This document shows positions 42,640-50,587 of a DNA stretch of 64,000 bases, one piece after another. The DNA is taken from contig NZ_BSVC01000005.1 in the NCBI RefSeq assembly GCF_030269905.1, forward strand, positions 124,001 to 188,000. The letters run 5' to 3'. This stretch comes from Pelosinus sp. IPA-1 (GTDB lineage Bacteria; Bacillota; Negativicutes; DSM-13327). The notes under the pieces are model-generated. The model saw only the letters and a program-made list of their open reading frames with translations, was not told the DNA's origin and made no database searches. The first letter of the stretch is position 1, and every line of letters begins with the position of its first letter. Both the position numbers and the translations under genes were made by a program.

Positions 42640-42708
42640 ACGGGCGCAGGCAGAAGCCTTAGTCGCTCTTACTTGGAAGCAAGAAAGTGTTATACTTTCT
42701 GATTCCGT
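42640..42708 (+). repeat. Dispersed repeat family 1, partial copy b
   Basis: It lacks the first full hairpin; a decayed ACTTGACTTGTGACAG remains and contains the stop codon of the reductase-like gene. The rest (GCAGGCAGAAGCCTTAGTCG and the end hairpin) matches the other copies. Confidence 0.75.
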
Positions 42709-42720
42709 AAGAAGATAAAG

Positions 42721-42768
42721 AAATAGATAAAAGCACTTGCATTTTTCTGCAAGTGCTTTTATCTATTT
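42721..42768. terminator. Bidirectional intrinsic terminator
   Basis: Arms of 21 bases (42721-42741 and 42748-42768) pair exactly around TTTTTC. The core is AAAGCACTTGCA. It lies between two converging genes and ends in T-rich DNA both ways. Confidence 0.85.
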
Positions 42769-42779
42769 CTTCTATTGCC

Positions 42780-43055
42780 CTATTCTTCTTTACTAAACTC
42801 TGTATTGCGGTGATTGCTATACTTTACCCAAAAAAGGGTTGCCACAGAACAAAAAGTCACTGCATTCGCAGAAACCAGAGAAAGGCTTTCAATAAATACT
42901 CCGTAAACTAGCCAGAAAAACACTCCAGCAATCATCATAATCAGCCACGTCCAAGATAAGTCATCTGTTGATTTTGTTTTCACCGTTTTCACTACTTGAG
43001 GAAAAAATGCAAAAGTTGTTAAAACTGCTGCTAGCATTCCAATCAGTTCAATCAG
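42780..43055 (-). CDS. SemiSWEET sugar transporter
   Basis: A 91-residue SemiSWEET/PQ-loop protein with three helices: LIGMLAAVLTTFAFFPQVVK, LIMMIAGVFFWLVYGVFI and VTFCSVATLFWVKY. The PQ motif (FFPQ) and the following K-TKSTDDLSW match. The ATG at 43037 would remove the family N-terminus (LIELIGMLAAVL). GAGGGGG lies eight bases before a CTG at 43055, which restores it, so a CTG or ATT start is likely. Protein pairs form a sugar transporter. A structured RNA with its own terminator lies just upstream. Confidence 0.8.
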   Translation of the reverse strand: MIELIGMLAAVLTTFAFFPQVVKTVKTKSTDDLSWTWLIMMIAGVFFWLVYGVFIESLSLVSANAVTFCSVATLFWVKYSNHRNTEFSKEE

Positions 43056-43086
43056 TACAAAAACCCCCTCAACAATATATATATAT

Positions 43087-43109
43087 AAAAAAAACTCGCA
43101 CCACGCGAG
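43087..43109 (-). terminator. Terminator between the structured RNA and the SemiSWEET gene
   Basis: CTCGC and GCGAG form a hairpin around GTGGT, followed by TTTTTTTT on the minus strand. It lies about 30 bases before the SemiSWEET start, so it ends the upstream RNA or attenuates the gene. Confidence 0.85.
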
Positions 43110-43203
43110 AGTAATTTTCCTAGATTATTCGGGGCAACGGAGTTCCCCCAAGACTAGCAAGCATCCACCCCAACACTTACTAATCATTAACTCCGCTGCT
43201 TCA
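43087..43203 (-). ncRNA. Structured RNA (riboswitch-like or sRNA) upstream of SemiSWEET
   Basis: On the minus strand: GCAGCGGAGTT (43189-43199) pairs with AACTCCGTTGC (43134-43144), 11 pairs with one wobble. Inside it, GATTAGTAAG (43176-43185) pairs with CTTGCTAGTC (43152-43161), ten pairs. The apical loop contains TTGGGG (43168-43173), which can pair with CCCCGA (43129-43134), forming a pseudoknot. A TAGAAT box lies about 12 bases upstream and a U-tract terminator ends it. I do not recognise a known riboswitch class. Confidence 0.5.
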
Positions 43204-43290
43204 TTATCTATTCTATCACAAAACAGTACACTATAAAAGTCCAAACTGCCAACCTTTTGTAAAAACTTTAGAATTCTTACTTTTTCTTTA

Positions 43291-44514
43291 CTAAATCTTT
43301 ATCTGTACCATATCATAAACACAGTCAAAATGTTTAAATAGGTCTTCTACCAGATTACCATCTATTTTTTTATTATCTACCATACTACACATAATGCTCT
43401 TCACTTTACTCGGAGGCAATATTGGGCGATAAGGACGATTCTCGGTAAGGGCTGCAAATACATCTGCAACAGCGACTATTCGTGAACCATTCTTAAGCTG
43501 AGACTCTTTAATCCGGAAGGGATACCCTGAGCCATCTAGTGTCTCATGGTGATAGGCAGCCCACTCAGCAATCGTACCAAATCCATCAATTTGTTCTAAG
43601 ATACGATAGGTATAGTAGGTATGCTGCTTAATCAAAGAAAACTCCTGACTTGTCAACTGCCCAGGCTTCTCTAATATTTCATTGGGCACAGCCAACTTAC
43701 CTAAATCATGAAGCAAACCAGCAATACGCATAGCTTTGCTTTCCTCTTCACTATAACCTCGAACCTTGGACAAAAACGAGGACACCATAGCGACATTACG
43801 AGAATGGGCACCCGTAAAAGAACTGGTATGATCAATGATATTGGCAAATATCTCAGCAATTTCCAAAATATCATCAATATTAAAACGCATATGCCCATAC
43901 CTATTTATATCATTAAAGAAATGCTGGGCGTAATTAGGATCTGCTAATTCTAACCAAAAGCTTTCTTTTTTTGAAAAATCATTGAGTGCCTTTACTAAGT
44001 CGGGATCAAAATAAATTCCACTTAGATTTCGTATTGCATTCAAGATGCCTGCTCTTTGCCCAAGAATGTATTCTTTATCACGAATTAATATTTCGATTCG
44101 GTCGGCTACGTTTATAATACGACTGATGAGAGGAATTTGATCACCCGCTAGTCCTGATGGACTAGAGCCATCCCAAAAGTCATGATGATGGCGAATTGGC
44201 TTAGCAAGCATACTAAGCTTACTGGAATTTTTAAGTAGATGATAGCCACCCTCTGCATGCTCATAAATGTCCCTGCCCACTTCAAACTGATGCAATCTTG
44301 CTTTTTCTTCCCAACGAGCTGCAGCCCCTAGATCATGAAGTAATGCAGCATATACCAAGATTTGTCGTTGCCACTCATCCATCCCTATGGCTTCCCCTAT
44401 ACGATTACTAATCATCGCTGTCCGCCAGTGGTGACGGGACAAGCCTCCATTTGACAGTTCTAACGCCAATGATAAGGCTCTGAATAAATTAATTGGGTGG
44501 ATATTATATAACAT
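43291..44514 (-). CDS. Tandem HD / HD-GYP phosphodiesterase-type protein
   Basis: A 407-residue cytoplasmic protein. The first HD domain (about 20-190) has HHWRTAMISNRIGEA, LLHDLGAAARW and IRHHHDFWDGSSPSGL, without the GYP motif. The second (about 220-400) has GAHSRNVAMV, LLHDLGKLAVP, IKQHTYYTYRIL and the full YHHETLDGSGYPF. It is likely a cyclic di-GMP phosphodiesterase with a divergent N-terminal copy. No sensor domain is fused. It is one of two HD-GYP proteins in 5 kb. Confidence 0.88.
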   Translation of the reverse strand: MLYNIHPINLFRALSLALELSNGGLSRHHWRTAMISNRIGEAIGMDEWQRQILVYAALLHDLGAAARWEEKARLHQFEVGRDIYEHAEGGYHLLKNSSKLSMLAKPIRHHHDFWDGSSPSGLAGDQIPLISRIINVADRIEILIRDKEYILGQRAGILNAIRNLSGIYFDPDLVKALNDFSKKESFWLELADPNYAQHFFNDINRYGHMRFNIDDILEIAEIFANIIDHTSSFTGAHSRNVAMVSSFLSKVRGYSEEESKAMRIAGLLHDLGKLAVPNEILEKPGQLTSQEFSLIKQHTYYTYRILEQIDGFGTIAEWAAYHHETLDGSGYPFRIKESQLKNGSRIVAVADVFAALTENRPYRPILPPSKVKSIMCSMVDNKKIDGNLVEDLFKHFDCVYDMVQIKI

Positions 44515-44543
44515 CCCTCTTCCCCCTTTTGAGCCCGTTCATA

Positions 44544-44777
44544 ATAAAGAAGACTTGATTCAGATGGAGTTTTAACTCCATCTGAATCTTAGTCGCACTT
44601 ATCCAGGGACTTAGCCGCTCTTAACTCCCACTTATAAGTGAGACTTGGGTCCGAAGACCCCTAGTTCGAACTTATTTCGAGTTTACAGCCTGTTTCCCTG
44701 ACCGTCAAAGGCAGGGAATTACAGACTGTTAACGAGATGAAGATGGGAGTCTTAGAGCGGTTTAGTCATCGGATAAG
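44544..44777 (+). repeat. Dispersed repeat family 2, long copy
   Basis: It begins AAGAAGACTTGATTCAGATGG, forms a hairpin (GATTCAGATGGAGT paired with ACTCCATCTGAATC), and ends TTAGAGCGGTTTAGTCATCGG. An extra hairpin-rich insert (44665-44745) is absent from the copy at 46933. It overlaps the stop of the citXG gene at 44762-44764. Confidence 0.85.
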
Positions 44778-46135
44778 CAATGCAAGAACCAGGTCACAGC
44801 CAGTAAATCAGCTACACCACCTGGACTAACATTTTGTAAGATAAATTCTTTATCCAAAGCTGCACACATGGCCTTACCTTCCATCGTTGCTAGACTTCCT
44901 GCCTTAAGGACCCTTTGAGCCTGCTCAGGTACCCATACTCTCATTTTATCGGGATGATGGCGATGCATAACGGTAGTATCCTCTACACAAGTCATAAGTA
45001 CCAGCAAGGTGTGTAATAAGGCATCATTTACCGATAACCCTTTTTTCAAAGCTTCTCTTAGCGCAGGTAGACCTCTCTCTTTGACAGATGGCAGCCCTTT
45101 TGCTAATTCTCCACGAATTCCCGTAATACCATGGTCAATATATAACCGTTCCCCTGCCGTTAACTCATTAGGATTCTTATTCGCTGCACTCTCTAGCTCT
45201 TTTTCTACAATCCCAGCTACCATGCTGGCTGCACTAGTTAAAACGCCCTCGGCCGTTACTGAAAGGGCCCGCCCCATTAACCAGCCAACTGTCCCTGTCA
45301 TAATACCAAGCAAGAACATTAACCCTTTCTGGGTATTCACCCCCTGCGTGGCATAGAGCATGGCCTCCTCACCTTCTAAGCCAATTATCCTTAGCACAGG
45401 CAATAACTCTTCGATTGGACCTTCGTGGAGTAAACCCGCCTGGGCACATCTTGCCATAGGTAAACCAAGAGCAGCAGAACTTGCCATAAAGCTATAGAAA
45501 TCCATATCCTGATGAGCACCACTATTTACTCGATCCACTAAACCGGGAGATGGTGTACAGGTTACCTCATATAACATGGCCTCTACCGCTTTGGCCCCTA
45601 TACTTTGAGCTGTAGGGCTAATTAACCGGCTTTCATAAGCCCTGAATTGATTCTCCATTTTATTGACCGCCTGCTCTAAATCCTCTTGCCTATGTCTTCC
45701 TTCCCGCCTACATACCACAAACTCTCCACCGCAAACAAAACAACCTCGACTTTGCCCTGCTTCGCGACGTGATAACAAGGAACCGTTTTCGTCAAACACA
45801 TCAATATCCAGCAATCTAGCAAATGGTTGACTTTCTTCTATCTTCACGGCAGCCTTTTTAACTAGCCGCCCTTCTTTCTCAATTGATATTAGAGCCTCGG
45901 GACCTGTACTCAAATTCACCCGTTCCTCAGCCGAAATAGTAAATATTTTTTTTATTTCTTCCAAACCATAATCCCGAAGGCGTCTGAGTAATGGCGTATC
46001 CTTTACTGCCCCGGGCATATTAATTGTAATACTAACGAGTACTCCACCGTGCTTTTCTATAAATGCTTTTTGCCTACTATAGCGAGCTTCTTTTGCTGCT
46101 AGAACATCTTCTAATGTTACCTCTTGCTTTGTCAT
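44762..46135 (-). CDS. citXG: CitX-CitG fusion, citrate-lyase prosthetic-group synthesis
   Basis: A 457-residue fusion. Residues 1-175 resemble CitX (LAAKEARYSRQKAFIEKHGG; SITINMPGAVKDTPLLRRL; GRLVKKAAVKIEESQPFARL; RRCFVCG-type RGCFVCGGEFVVCRR). Residues 185-457 resemble CitG (EAMLYEVTCTPSPGLVDRVN; MDFYSFMASSAALGLPM; GITGIRGELAKGLPSVK; VEDTTVMHRHHP; SPGGVADLLA). CitG makes the triphosphoribosyl-dephospho-CoA and CitX attaches it to citrate lyase. No citDEF is in the window. The last bases overlap a family-2 repeat. Confidence 0.9.
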   Translation of the reverse strand: MTKQEVTLEDVLAAKEARYSRQKAFIEKHGGVLVSITINMPGAVKDTPLLRRLRDYGLEEIKKIFTISAEERVNLSTGPEALISIEKEGRLVKKAAVKIEESQPFARLLDIDVFDENGSLLSRREAGQSRGCFVCGGEFVVCRREGRHRQEDLEQAVNKMENQFRAYESRLISPTAQSIGAKAVEAMLYEVTCTPSPGLVDRVNSGAHQDMDFYSFMASSAALGLPMARCAQAGLLHEGPIEELLPVLRIIGLEGEEAMLYATQGVNTQKGLMFLLGIMTGTVGWLMGRALSVTAEGVLTSAASMVAGIVEKELESAANKNPNELTAGERLYIDHGITGIRGELAKGLPSVKERGLPALREALKKGLSVNDALLHTLLVLMTCVEDTTVMHRHHPDKMRVWVPEQAQRVLKAGSLATMEGKAMCAALDKEFILQNVSPGGVADLLAVTWFLHCLSDD

Positions 46136-46157
46136 TTATAACACTCCATTTAGCCAA

Positions 46158-46883
46158 CTACTTATTCTGTAAGGTATTTATAATCTCTACTACTTTGCTA
46201 ATTAGGGTTTTATTCAAATATTGACGATTTTTATAGGTCAAAATATGATGAGTCAACCGTTTATCAGGAAGCAATATGGGAACACTGCTGTTATGCACCT
46301 TTACATGTACCGCCTCATTGGTAAACAAGACAATGCCTTCCACCCAAACGTTAATGCCTTGTTCTTTTAGAAATTTGGAAAGCTTATAGACCTGACCCTT
46401 TACCTGTTTTACGGGATTCGCCATTTTTTTAGAATACTTTCCGCCACCCCGGCCTACTTTATACTGTGTCCATTCAGAATCTGCTGCATCCCCTACGATA
46501 CTGCCATTATGATTTTTAACCTCTACAACATAGATTCCTTTCATTCCCACGATAATGAGATCGGTTTCTTGGCTGTAATTCTGATAAGAAATACTCACAT
46601 TCGTAAATACATGATAATCATCTGGCAGATGTAATGCTTCTACTAACCCTAGACGTTCTCCCCGCGCACCAAAACGAAAAATAACTCCTCGCCTTATATA
46701 ATAACTAGATAGAATCATAAATAGAGTGACGGGTACAAAGTAAAACCAACTAATCACTTGTACCTTATGCACAAATACCAAATATAGAGACACAAATACT
46801 AGCACTAGCATTAAAACACCAGCCATTAGACTCCGGTTGGCCTTACTACTTATATTATTTTTCCCTTTATAAAATTGATCCAT
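46158..46883 (-). CDS. NERD-domain membrane protein
   Basis: A 241-residue protein. Two hydrophobic segments at the N-terminus (LMAGVLMLVLVFVSLYLVFV and WFYFVPVTLFMILSSYYI) precede a NERD (nuclease-related) domain: LPDDYHVFTNVSISYQN, DLIIVGMKGIYVVEVKNHNG, SEWTQYK and LIVVLVEG-type VEGIVLFTNEA. The restriction-fold residues D and E-V-K (VEVKN) are present. NERD proteins are of unclear role, sometimes DNA-related and membrane-bound. It is in the same direction as citXG, 22 bases upstream of it. Confidence 0.85.
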   Translation of the reverse strand: MDQFYKGKNNISSKANRSLMAGVLMLVLVFVSLYLVFVHKVQVISWFYFVPVTLFMILSSYYIRRGVIFRFGARGERLGLVEALHLPDDYHVFTNVSISYQNYSQETDLIIVGMKGIYVVEVKNHNGSIVGDAADSEWTQYKVGRGGGKYSKKMANPVKQVKGQVYKLSKFLKEQGINVWVEGIVLFTNEAVHVKVHNSSVPILLPDKRLTHHILTYKNRQYLNKTLISKVVEIINTLQNK

Positions 46884-46932
46884 TCCTTTTTCTCCCCTAT
46901 TCTATACATCTCATTTTGTGCATCGGTTATTT

Positions 46933-47077
46933 ATAAAGAAGACTTGATTCAGATGGAGTTTTAACTCCATCCGAATCTTAGCCCTTCTTATCCAGGGACT
47001 TAGACGCTCTTAACTCCCACTTATATAAGTGAGCCTTGGGTCCGAAGACCCTTAGAGCGGTTTAGTCATCGGATAAA
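46933..47077 (+). repeat. Dispersed repeat family 2, short copy
   Basis: It begins AAAGAAGACTTGATTCAGATGG and ends TTAGAGCGGTTTAGTCATCGG, with the hairpin GGGTCC-GAAG-ACCC near the end. It lacks the insert of the 44544 copy. It fills most of the gap before the alpha/beta hydrolase. Confidence 0.85.
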
Positions 47078-47251
47078 ATCTAAATTTTACAATTTTTTTC
47101 TATCAAATATACTTTATTCTGTTCATAACACAAAAAAACCTCCATACATTGAGATGTTTTCTTCTGTACAAATTTTTTCAAAGGACAGAAGTATAGCCCT
47201 TTCCCATTTTCTACAATATAATAGATGTAACAACTATCGGAGGCTCGTTCC

Positions 47252-48226
47252 ATGTATGAAGATATCACATTAAAAATATATAAGCGTAAAATTCATCGTC
47301 AAATGGTCTTGATCCTTAGCATTGTACTGGTTTTTGTCATCAATGTTGCCGGTTTATTTGCCGGTGCTGTCTTTTACAATGAATTTTGTGTCTTAAATAC
47401 TCGTACTAGCTTAGAGCGTTTTAATCCATTAAAAGCAAAACTTGAGAATGGAATCAAAACAAAAAAGTGGCAACAAGTTACCATTCCCTCTTCTTTCGGT
47501 TATGATTTAAAAGGAACGTATATCCCTAATGCCGTTCCCTCCGATAAGACGATAATACTTGTACACGGCATTGCTGCCAATCGTTTAATGGGCTTATGGT
47601 ATAGCAATATTTATTTAGATGCGGGTTATAACATCCTCATTTATGATTCACGGGCTCATGGAGAAAGTGGCGGTAACTCTGTAACTTGGGGGTTTTATGA
47701 AAAATTTGATCTTGATGAATGGGTACGTTTTGTAGCCCACATGCACCCGAATGGCACTATTGGTGTACATGGAATATCCATGGGGGGAGCAACTGCTCTC
47801 ATGCATGCTGAACTCAATGAATTTTCAAAGCAAGTAGCCTTCTATGTTGTTGATAGCGCCTATAGCGACTTAGAAAATTTATTAACAAAGCAAATTAGCT
47901 CCATCGTAGATTCTCACAACTTCCTTTGGGTTAAAATCCTATTAAAGTACTCTAGCGCAGTCGCGTACATGCAATCCCATTTTCGTTATGGTGAAGTGTC
48001 GCCAATTCGCTCTATACAAACAGTAACTACACCCATCTTATATTTGCACGGGGAAGCAGATGCCCTCGTACCTGTTAACATGACACGTCAGCTCTATGCT
48101 ACCACAAAAGGTTATCGTGAAATTCATACCTTTCCCAATGTAGGACACGCTATGGCTATTTTTGACCGCCGCTCGGAATACCAACAAATCGTAACTACCT
48201 TTATTGAAAACGCTACAAAGCAATAA
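47252..48226 (+). CDS. Membrane-anchored alpha/beta hydrolase
   Basis: A 324-residue protein. One N-terminal membrane helix (VLILSIVLVFVINVAGLFAG) leads to an alpha/beta hydrolase fold: ILVHGIAANRLMG, the nucleophile elbow GVHGISMGGATAL (Ser), LYLHGEADALVPV (Asp) and PNVGHAMAIF (His). The complete triad suggests an active esterase or peptidase. It resembles Bacillus YqkD-type proteins. GGAGG lies before ATG. It is a single gene after the 46.9-kb repeat. The substrate is unknown. Confidence 0.88.
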   Translation: MYEDITLKIYKRKIHRQMVLILSIVLVFVINVAGLFAGAVFYNEFCVLNTRTSLERFNPLKAKLENGIKTKKWQQVTIPSSFGYDLKGTYIPNAVPSDKTIILVHGIAANRLMGLWYSNIYLDAGYNILIYDSRAHGESGGNSVTWGFYEKFDLDEWVRFVAHMHPNGTIGVHGISMGGATALMHAELNEFSKQVAFYVVDSAYSDLENLLTKQISSIVDSHNFLWVKILLKYSSAVAYMQSHFRYGEVSPIRSIQTVTTPILYLHGEADALVPVNMTRQLYATTKGYREIHTFPNVGHAMAIFDRRSEYQQIVTTFIENATKQ

Positions 48227-48315
48227 TTGTACGTTTTTAAAAATGTAGCATATTTTAATTATTTCCACCATAAACTAGAAATAATTATATTTTTTGGTAA
48301 TTATAAGGATATTCA

Positions 48316-48344
48316 TTGACTATCTAACAACCCAATGTTAAGAT
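48316..48344 (+). promoter_or_regulatory. Promoter of the DapB-like gene
   Basis: TTGACT (48316-48321), a 17-base gap and TAAGAT (48339-48344) match the main sigma-factor consensus well. The start codon is about 33 bases downstream of the -10 box. Confidence 0.65.
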
Positions 48345-48376
48345 AAGATTGTTAGTAAGGGAATGGAGGCGGCAAA

Positions 48377-49192
48377 GTGAAGATTGCATTAGTAGGATTG
48401 GGTAGAACGGGAAAAATAGTGGCCGAATATCTACTTCAGCAAGGCGTACTCAGCATGGTACTATGTAGGCCAAATAGTATTAATGCGCATAAAGACATTG
48501 GCGAACTACTAGATTTAAAAGATACAGGAATTATCGTAGAAACAAGTGACCATTTGGAAAGTAAATTATTTCAGTGCCAGCCAGATATCCTAATTGATTT
48601 CTCCTGTACTAGTTTTTTGGCAGAACATATTCATATCATAGAAAAGTGCGGCGTGAGTGTAATTACAGCGGTAACAGGTTATGAAGCAATCGAGCTTGAG
48701 AAACTCAAGAATGTAGCCCAAAGAGGTAATATCGGCATTGTTGTCGCCCCCAACATTACCTATGGAGTAAATGTACTACTTGCAATGACGGAAATTATGG
48801 CGGAATTAATGAGTGATTATGATTTCGATATTTATGAAGAACACCACAAATACAAAAAAGATAGTCCGTCAGGGACTGCTAAGAAGATCGCAGATAAAAT
48901 CCAAGAAACCTTAGTTCTTAATGAAAAAATTCCAATACACGCTATCCGAGCAGGTGGCATTGTCGGCAAGCATAAGGTTATTGTTTCTGGAGAATTTGAC
49001 CAAATCGAAGTATCTCACCAATCTTACTCTAGAAAAGCATTTGCCCAAGGTGCTTATAAAGTAGCTTTGTTCCTTTTCGGTAAAACAGGATTTTATGAAA
49101 TGAGCGATGTTTTTGAGCAGGAAAAAGACAAAAGAAGGCACATCTTGGCCGCTCATAAAATCAAAGAAGATATTAGGTTAAACTTAGCGTAA
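48377..49192 (+). CDS. dapB: Dihydrodipicolinate reductase family protein (DapB-like)
   Basis: A 271-residue protein. The N-terminal NAD(P)-binding fold has ALVGLGRTGKIV. The C-terminal domain carries the DapB signature EEHHKYKKDSPSGTAKKIAD with catalytic-type His and Lys residues. DapB reduces 4-hydroxy-tetrahydrodipicolinate in lysine synthesis and feeds dipicolinate in spore formers. The nucleotide-binding Gly loop differs somewhat from GxxGRMG, so a paralogue with another substrate is possible. Promoter and ribosome site (GGAGGCGGC) are good. It is not in an operon. Confidence 0.8.
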   Translation: MKIALVGLGRTGKIVAEYLLQQGVLSMVLCRPNSINAHKDIGELLDLKDTGIIVETSDHLESKLFQCQPDILIDFSCTSFLAEHIHIIEKCGVSVITAVTGYEAIELEKLKNVAQRGNIGIVVAPNITYGVNVLLAMTEIMAELMSDYDFDIYEEHHKYKKDSPSGTAKKIADKIQETLVLNEKIPIHAIRAGGIVGKHKVIVSGEFDQIEVSHQSYSRKAFAQGAYKVALFLFGKTGFYEMSDVFEQEKDKRRHILAAHKIKEDIRLNLA

Positions 49193-49201
49193 CTATAATA
49201 G

Positions 49202-49238
49202 AAAATCACATGAATTGATCATGTGATTTTTTTATTTT
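49202..49238. terminator. Intrinsic terminator between converging genes
   Basis: AAAATCACATGA (49202-49213) pairs exactly with TCATGTGATTTT (49219-49230) and is followed by TTTATTTTT on the plus strand. It overlaps the end of the regulator gene on the minus strand. Confidence 0.85.
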
Positions 49239-49848
49239 TCTCGACGAACTGCGTCGCCTTCTGCAGTATATTACTTTTTCCTACAATGATCAGGCGATCA
49301 TCTGGTTCAATAATGGCATTTGGGCCAGGGGATATGTCAATTTTTCGGTCACGCCGAATTGCCACAATCGTTGCGCCAGTACTTTGCCAAAATTTTATAT
49401 CCGCAACGGATCTTCCCACTAAATGAGAATCAAAGGGAACTTTTATCTCGATTGGATTATAAGGATTTAGATTCTTCAATCGATCAGAATAGCCAACAAT
49501 TTCACTAAAGATTTCTTGCAACCTTTTATCAATTACCAACTTCTGCGTTAGTAATGCTTCTAATTCTTGTTTTAGAGAGTAAACGGATTGCATACTTTTG
49601 TGATGTGTAATGAAAGGATAGGCTCCCTCAATGGATAGTACGACAACTTCTTTCCCTTGTGAAACGGAAACAATATTTGCATCCTTTAGTAAAGCAATAG
49701 CCTTTCGTATTGTCTCAGATGACACATTATAGTGACTAGCCAGTAAGGTCCGACCAGAAATTCTTGATCCTACGGGAAATTCGTTATTGACAATTCTTTG
49801 CGCTATATCAAGGGCTATCGAGTGATACATGGGGAAAGCAGACGGCAT
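49219..49848 (-). CDS. GntR-type regulator with C-terminal RCK_C (TrkA-C) domain, BusR-like
   Basis: A 209-residue protein. Residues 1-75 are a GntR winged helix (DIAQRIVNNEFPVGSRISGR; VSSETIRKAIALLKDANIVS). A coiled linker at about 85-120 leads to a TrkA-C/RCK_C domain (KVPFDSHLVGRSVADIKF; IVAIRRDRKIDISPGP; DRLIIVGKS). This architecture is that of BusR, a c-di-AMP-binding repressor of an osmolyte transporter in lactic bacteria. No busA/opu transporter is next to it, so the target lies elsewhere. Confidence 0.85.
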   Translation of the reverse strand: MPSAFPMYHSIALDIAQRIVNNEFPVGSRISGRTLLASHYNVSSETIRKAIALLKDANIVSVSQGKEVVVLSIEGAYPFITHHKSMQSVYSLKQELEALLTQKLVIDKRLQEIFSEIVGYSDRLKNLNPYNPIEIKVPFDSHLVGRSVADIKFWQSTGATIVAIRRDRKIDISPGPNAIIEPDDRLIIVGKSNILQKATQFVEKNKKIT

Positions 49849-50137
49849 AATGTTCCTCCAAATTCAGCTACAATTATTTCTTTTATATTAGACGAAAGTA
49901 AAAGAATTAGCAACTGCTTGCCCTGGTTTTCTTGCATCAACAAGATTTCATGTTATTTGCTCATAACTCCGCTTTTTAGATAGAACAAAATTTACTATTT
50001 TTTTACTTTATTGGGTTTTCTATATCTTTAGATGGAGGTACAAAGTCCTGGAACATGTTATTCTACAATTAGTTGTTAACTTTTTTCTAAAAGATGTGGA
50101 TGCGAGCTAGAATAGATGCTTCAAGGAGGATCGTACC

Positions 50138-50359
50138 ATGAAAGAGCCCACAAAATCATCCCTTATAGCTGATAACATTGATCGGATTTTAGAGCAGCTC
50201 AAACAGGCTGATTTAAACCATTTGGACACTTCCGATTTAGTTAAAGAATTGGAAAGTATAATGCTTCAGTTCCTTAATCATAGACTTATCAATCCTGACG
50301 CTGCCTTAACCGATAAAAACTCATATTCTAGATGCGGGACCCTAGATCGAAGGTCCTAA
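50138..50359 (+). CDS. Small hypothetical protein
   Basis: A 73-residue protein. It has a strong ribosome site (AAGGAGGATCGTACC then ATG). Residues 1-50 are a helical pair (IADNIDRILEQLKQADLNHL; SDLVKELESIMLQFLNHRL). The C-terminus (YSRCGTLDRRS) may be read from the edge of a repeat, as the DNA there resembles the GGGTCC-GGACCC piece of family 2. No family is recognised. Confidence 0.55.
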   Translation: MKEPTKSSLIADNIDRILEQLKQADLNHLDTSDLVKELESIMLQFLNHRLINPDAALTDKNSYSRCGTLDRRS

Positions 50360-50370
50360 CGATAAGAAAA

Positions 50371-50460
50371 GACTTGGCTTGTGCCAAGTCCTCGGACGCA
50401 GACAGAAGCCTTAGTCGTTCTTACTTGGAATCAAGAAAGTGTTATACTTTCTGATTCCGT
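50371..50460 (+). repeat. Dispersed repeat family 1, copy c
   Basis: GACTTGGC-TTGT-GCCAAGTC hairpin, then ACGCAGACAGAAGCC, and the GGAATC...GATTCC end hairpin. The change of the loop from TTAG to TTGT leaves the stem intact. Confidence 0.85.
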
Positions 50461-50548
50461 AAAATAACGAATACCCAGGAAGGCTAAACTTTACATGAGT
50501 ATTCCCATTCTTATACATATTACAACAATTCACTTTCTATAATTTTTT

Positions 50549-50578
50549 AGAACCTCTTATCTTACGATAAGAGGTTCT
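50549..50578. other. Perfect 13-bp-stem hairpin after garR
   Basis: AGAACCTCTTATC and GATAAGAGGTTCT pair around TTAC, nine bases after the garR stop. A-tract rather than U-tract follows on the transcribed strand, so it is better viewed as a 3' stability hairpin than as a classical terminator. Confidence 0.55.
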
Positions 50579-50587
50579 ACTGCTAAA

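Noticed and set aside
43087-43203. Cyclic di-GMP, fluoride or other known riboswitch
   Set aside because: I could not match the conserved cores of these classes by eye. It is reported as an unassigned structured RNA.
50549-50578. Rho-independent terminator after garR
   Set aside because: The stem is perfect but is followed by A residues, not U, on the transcribed strand.
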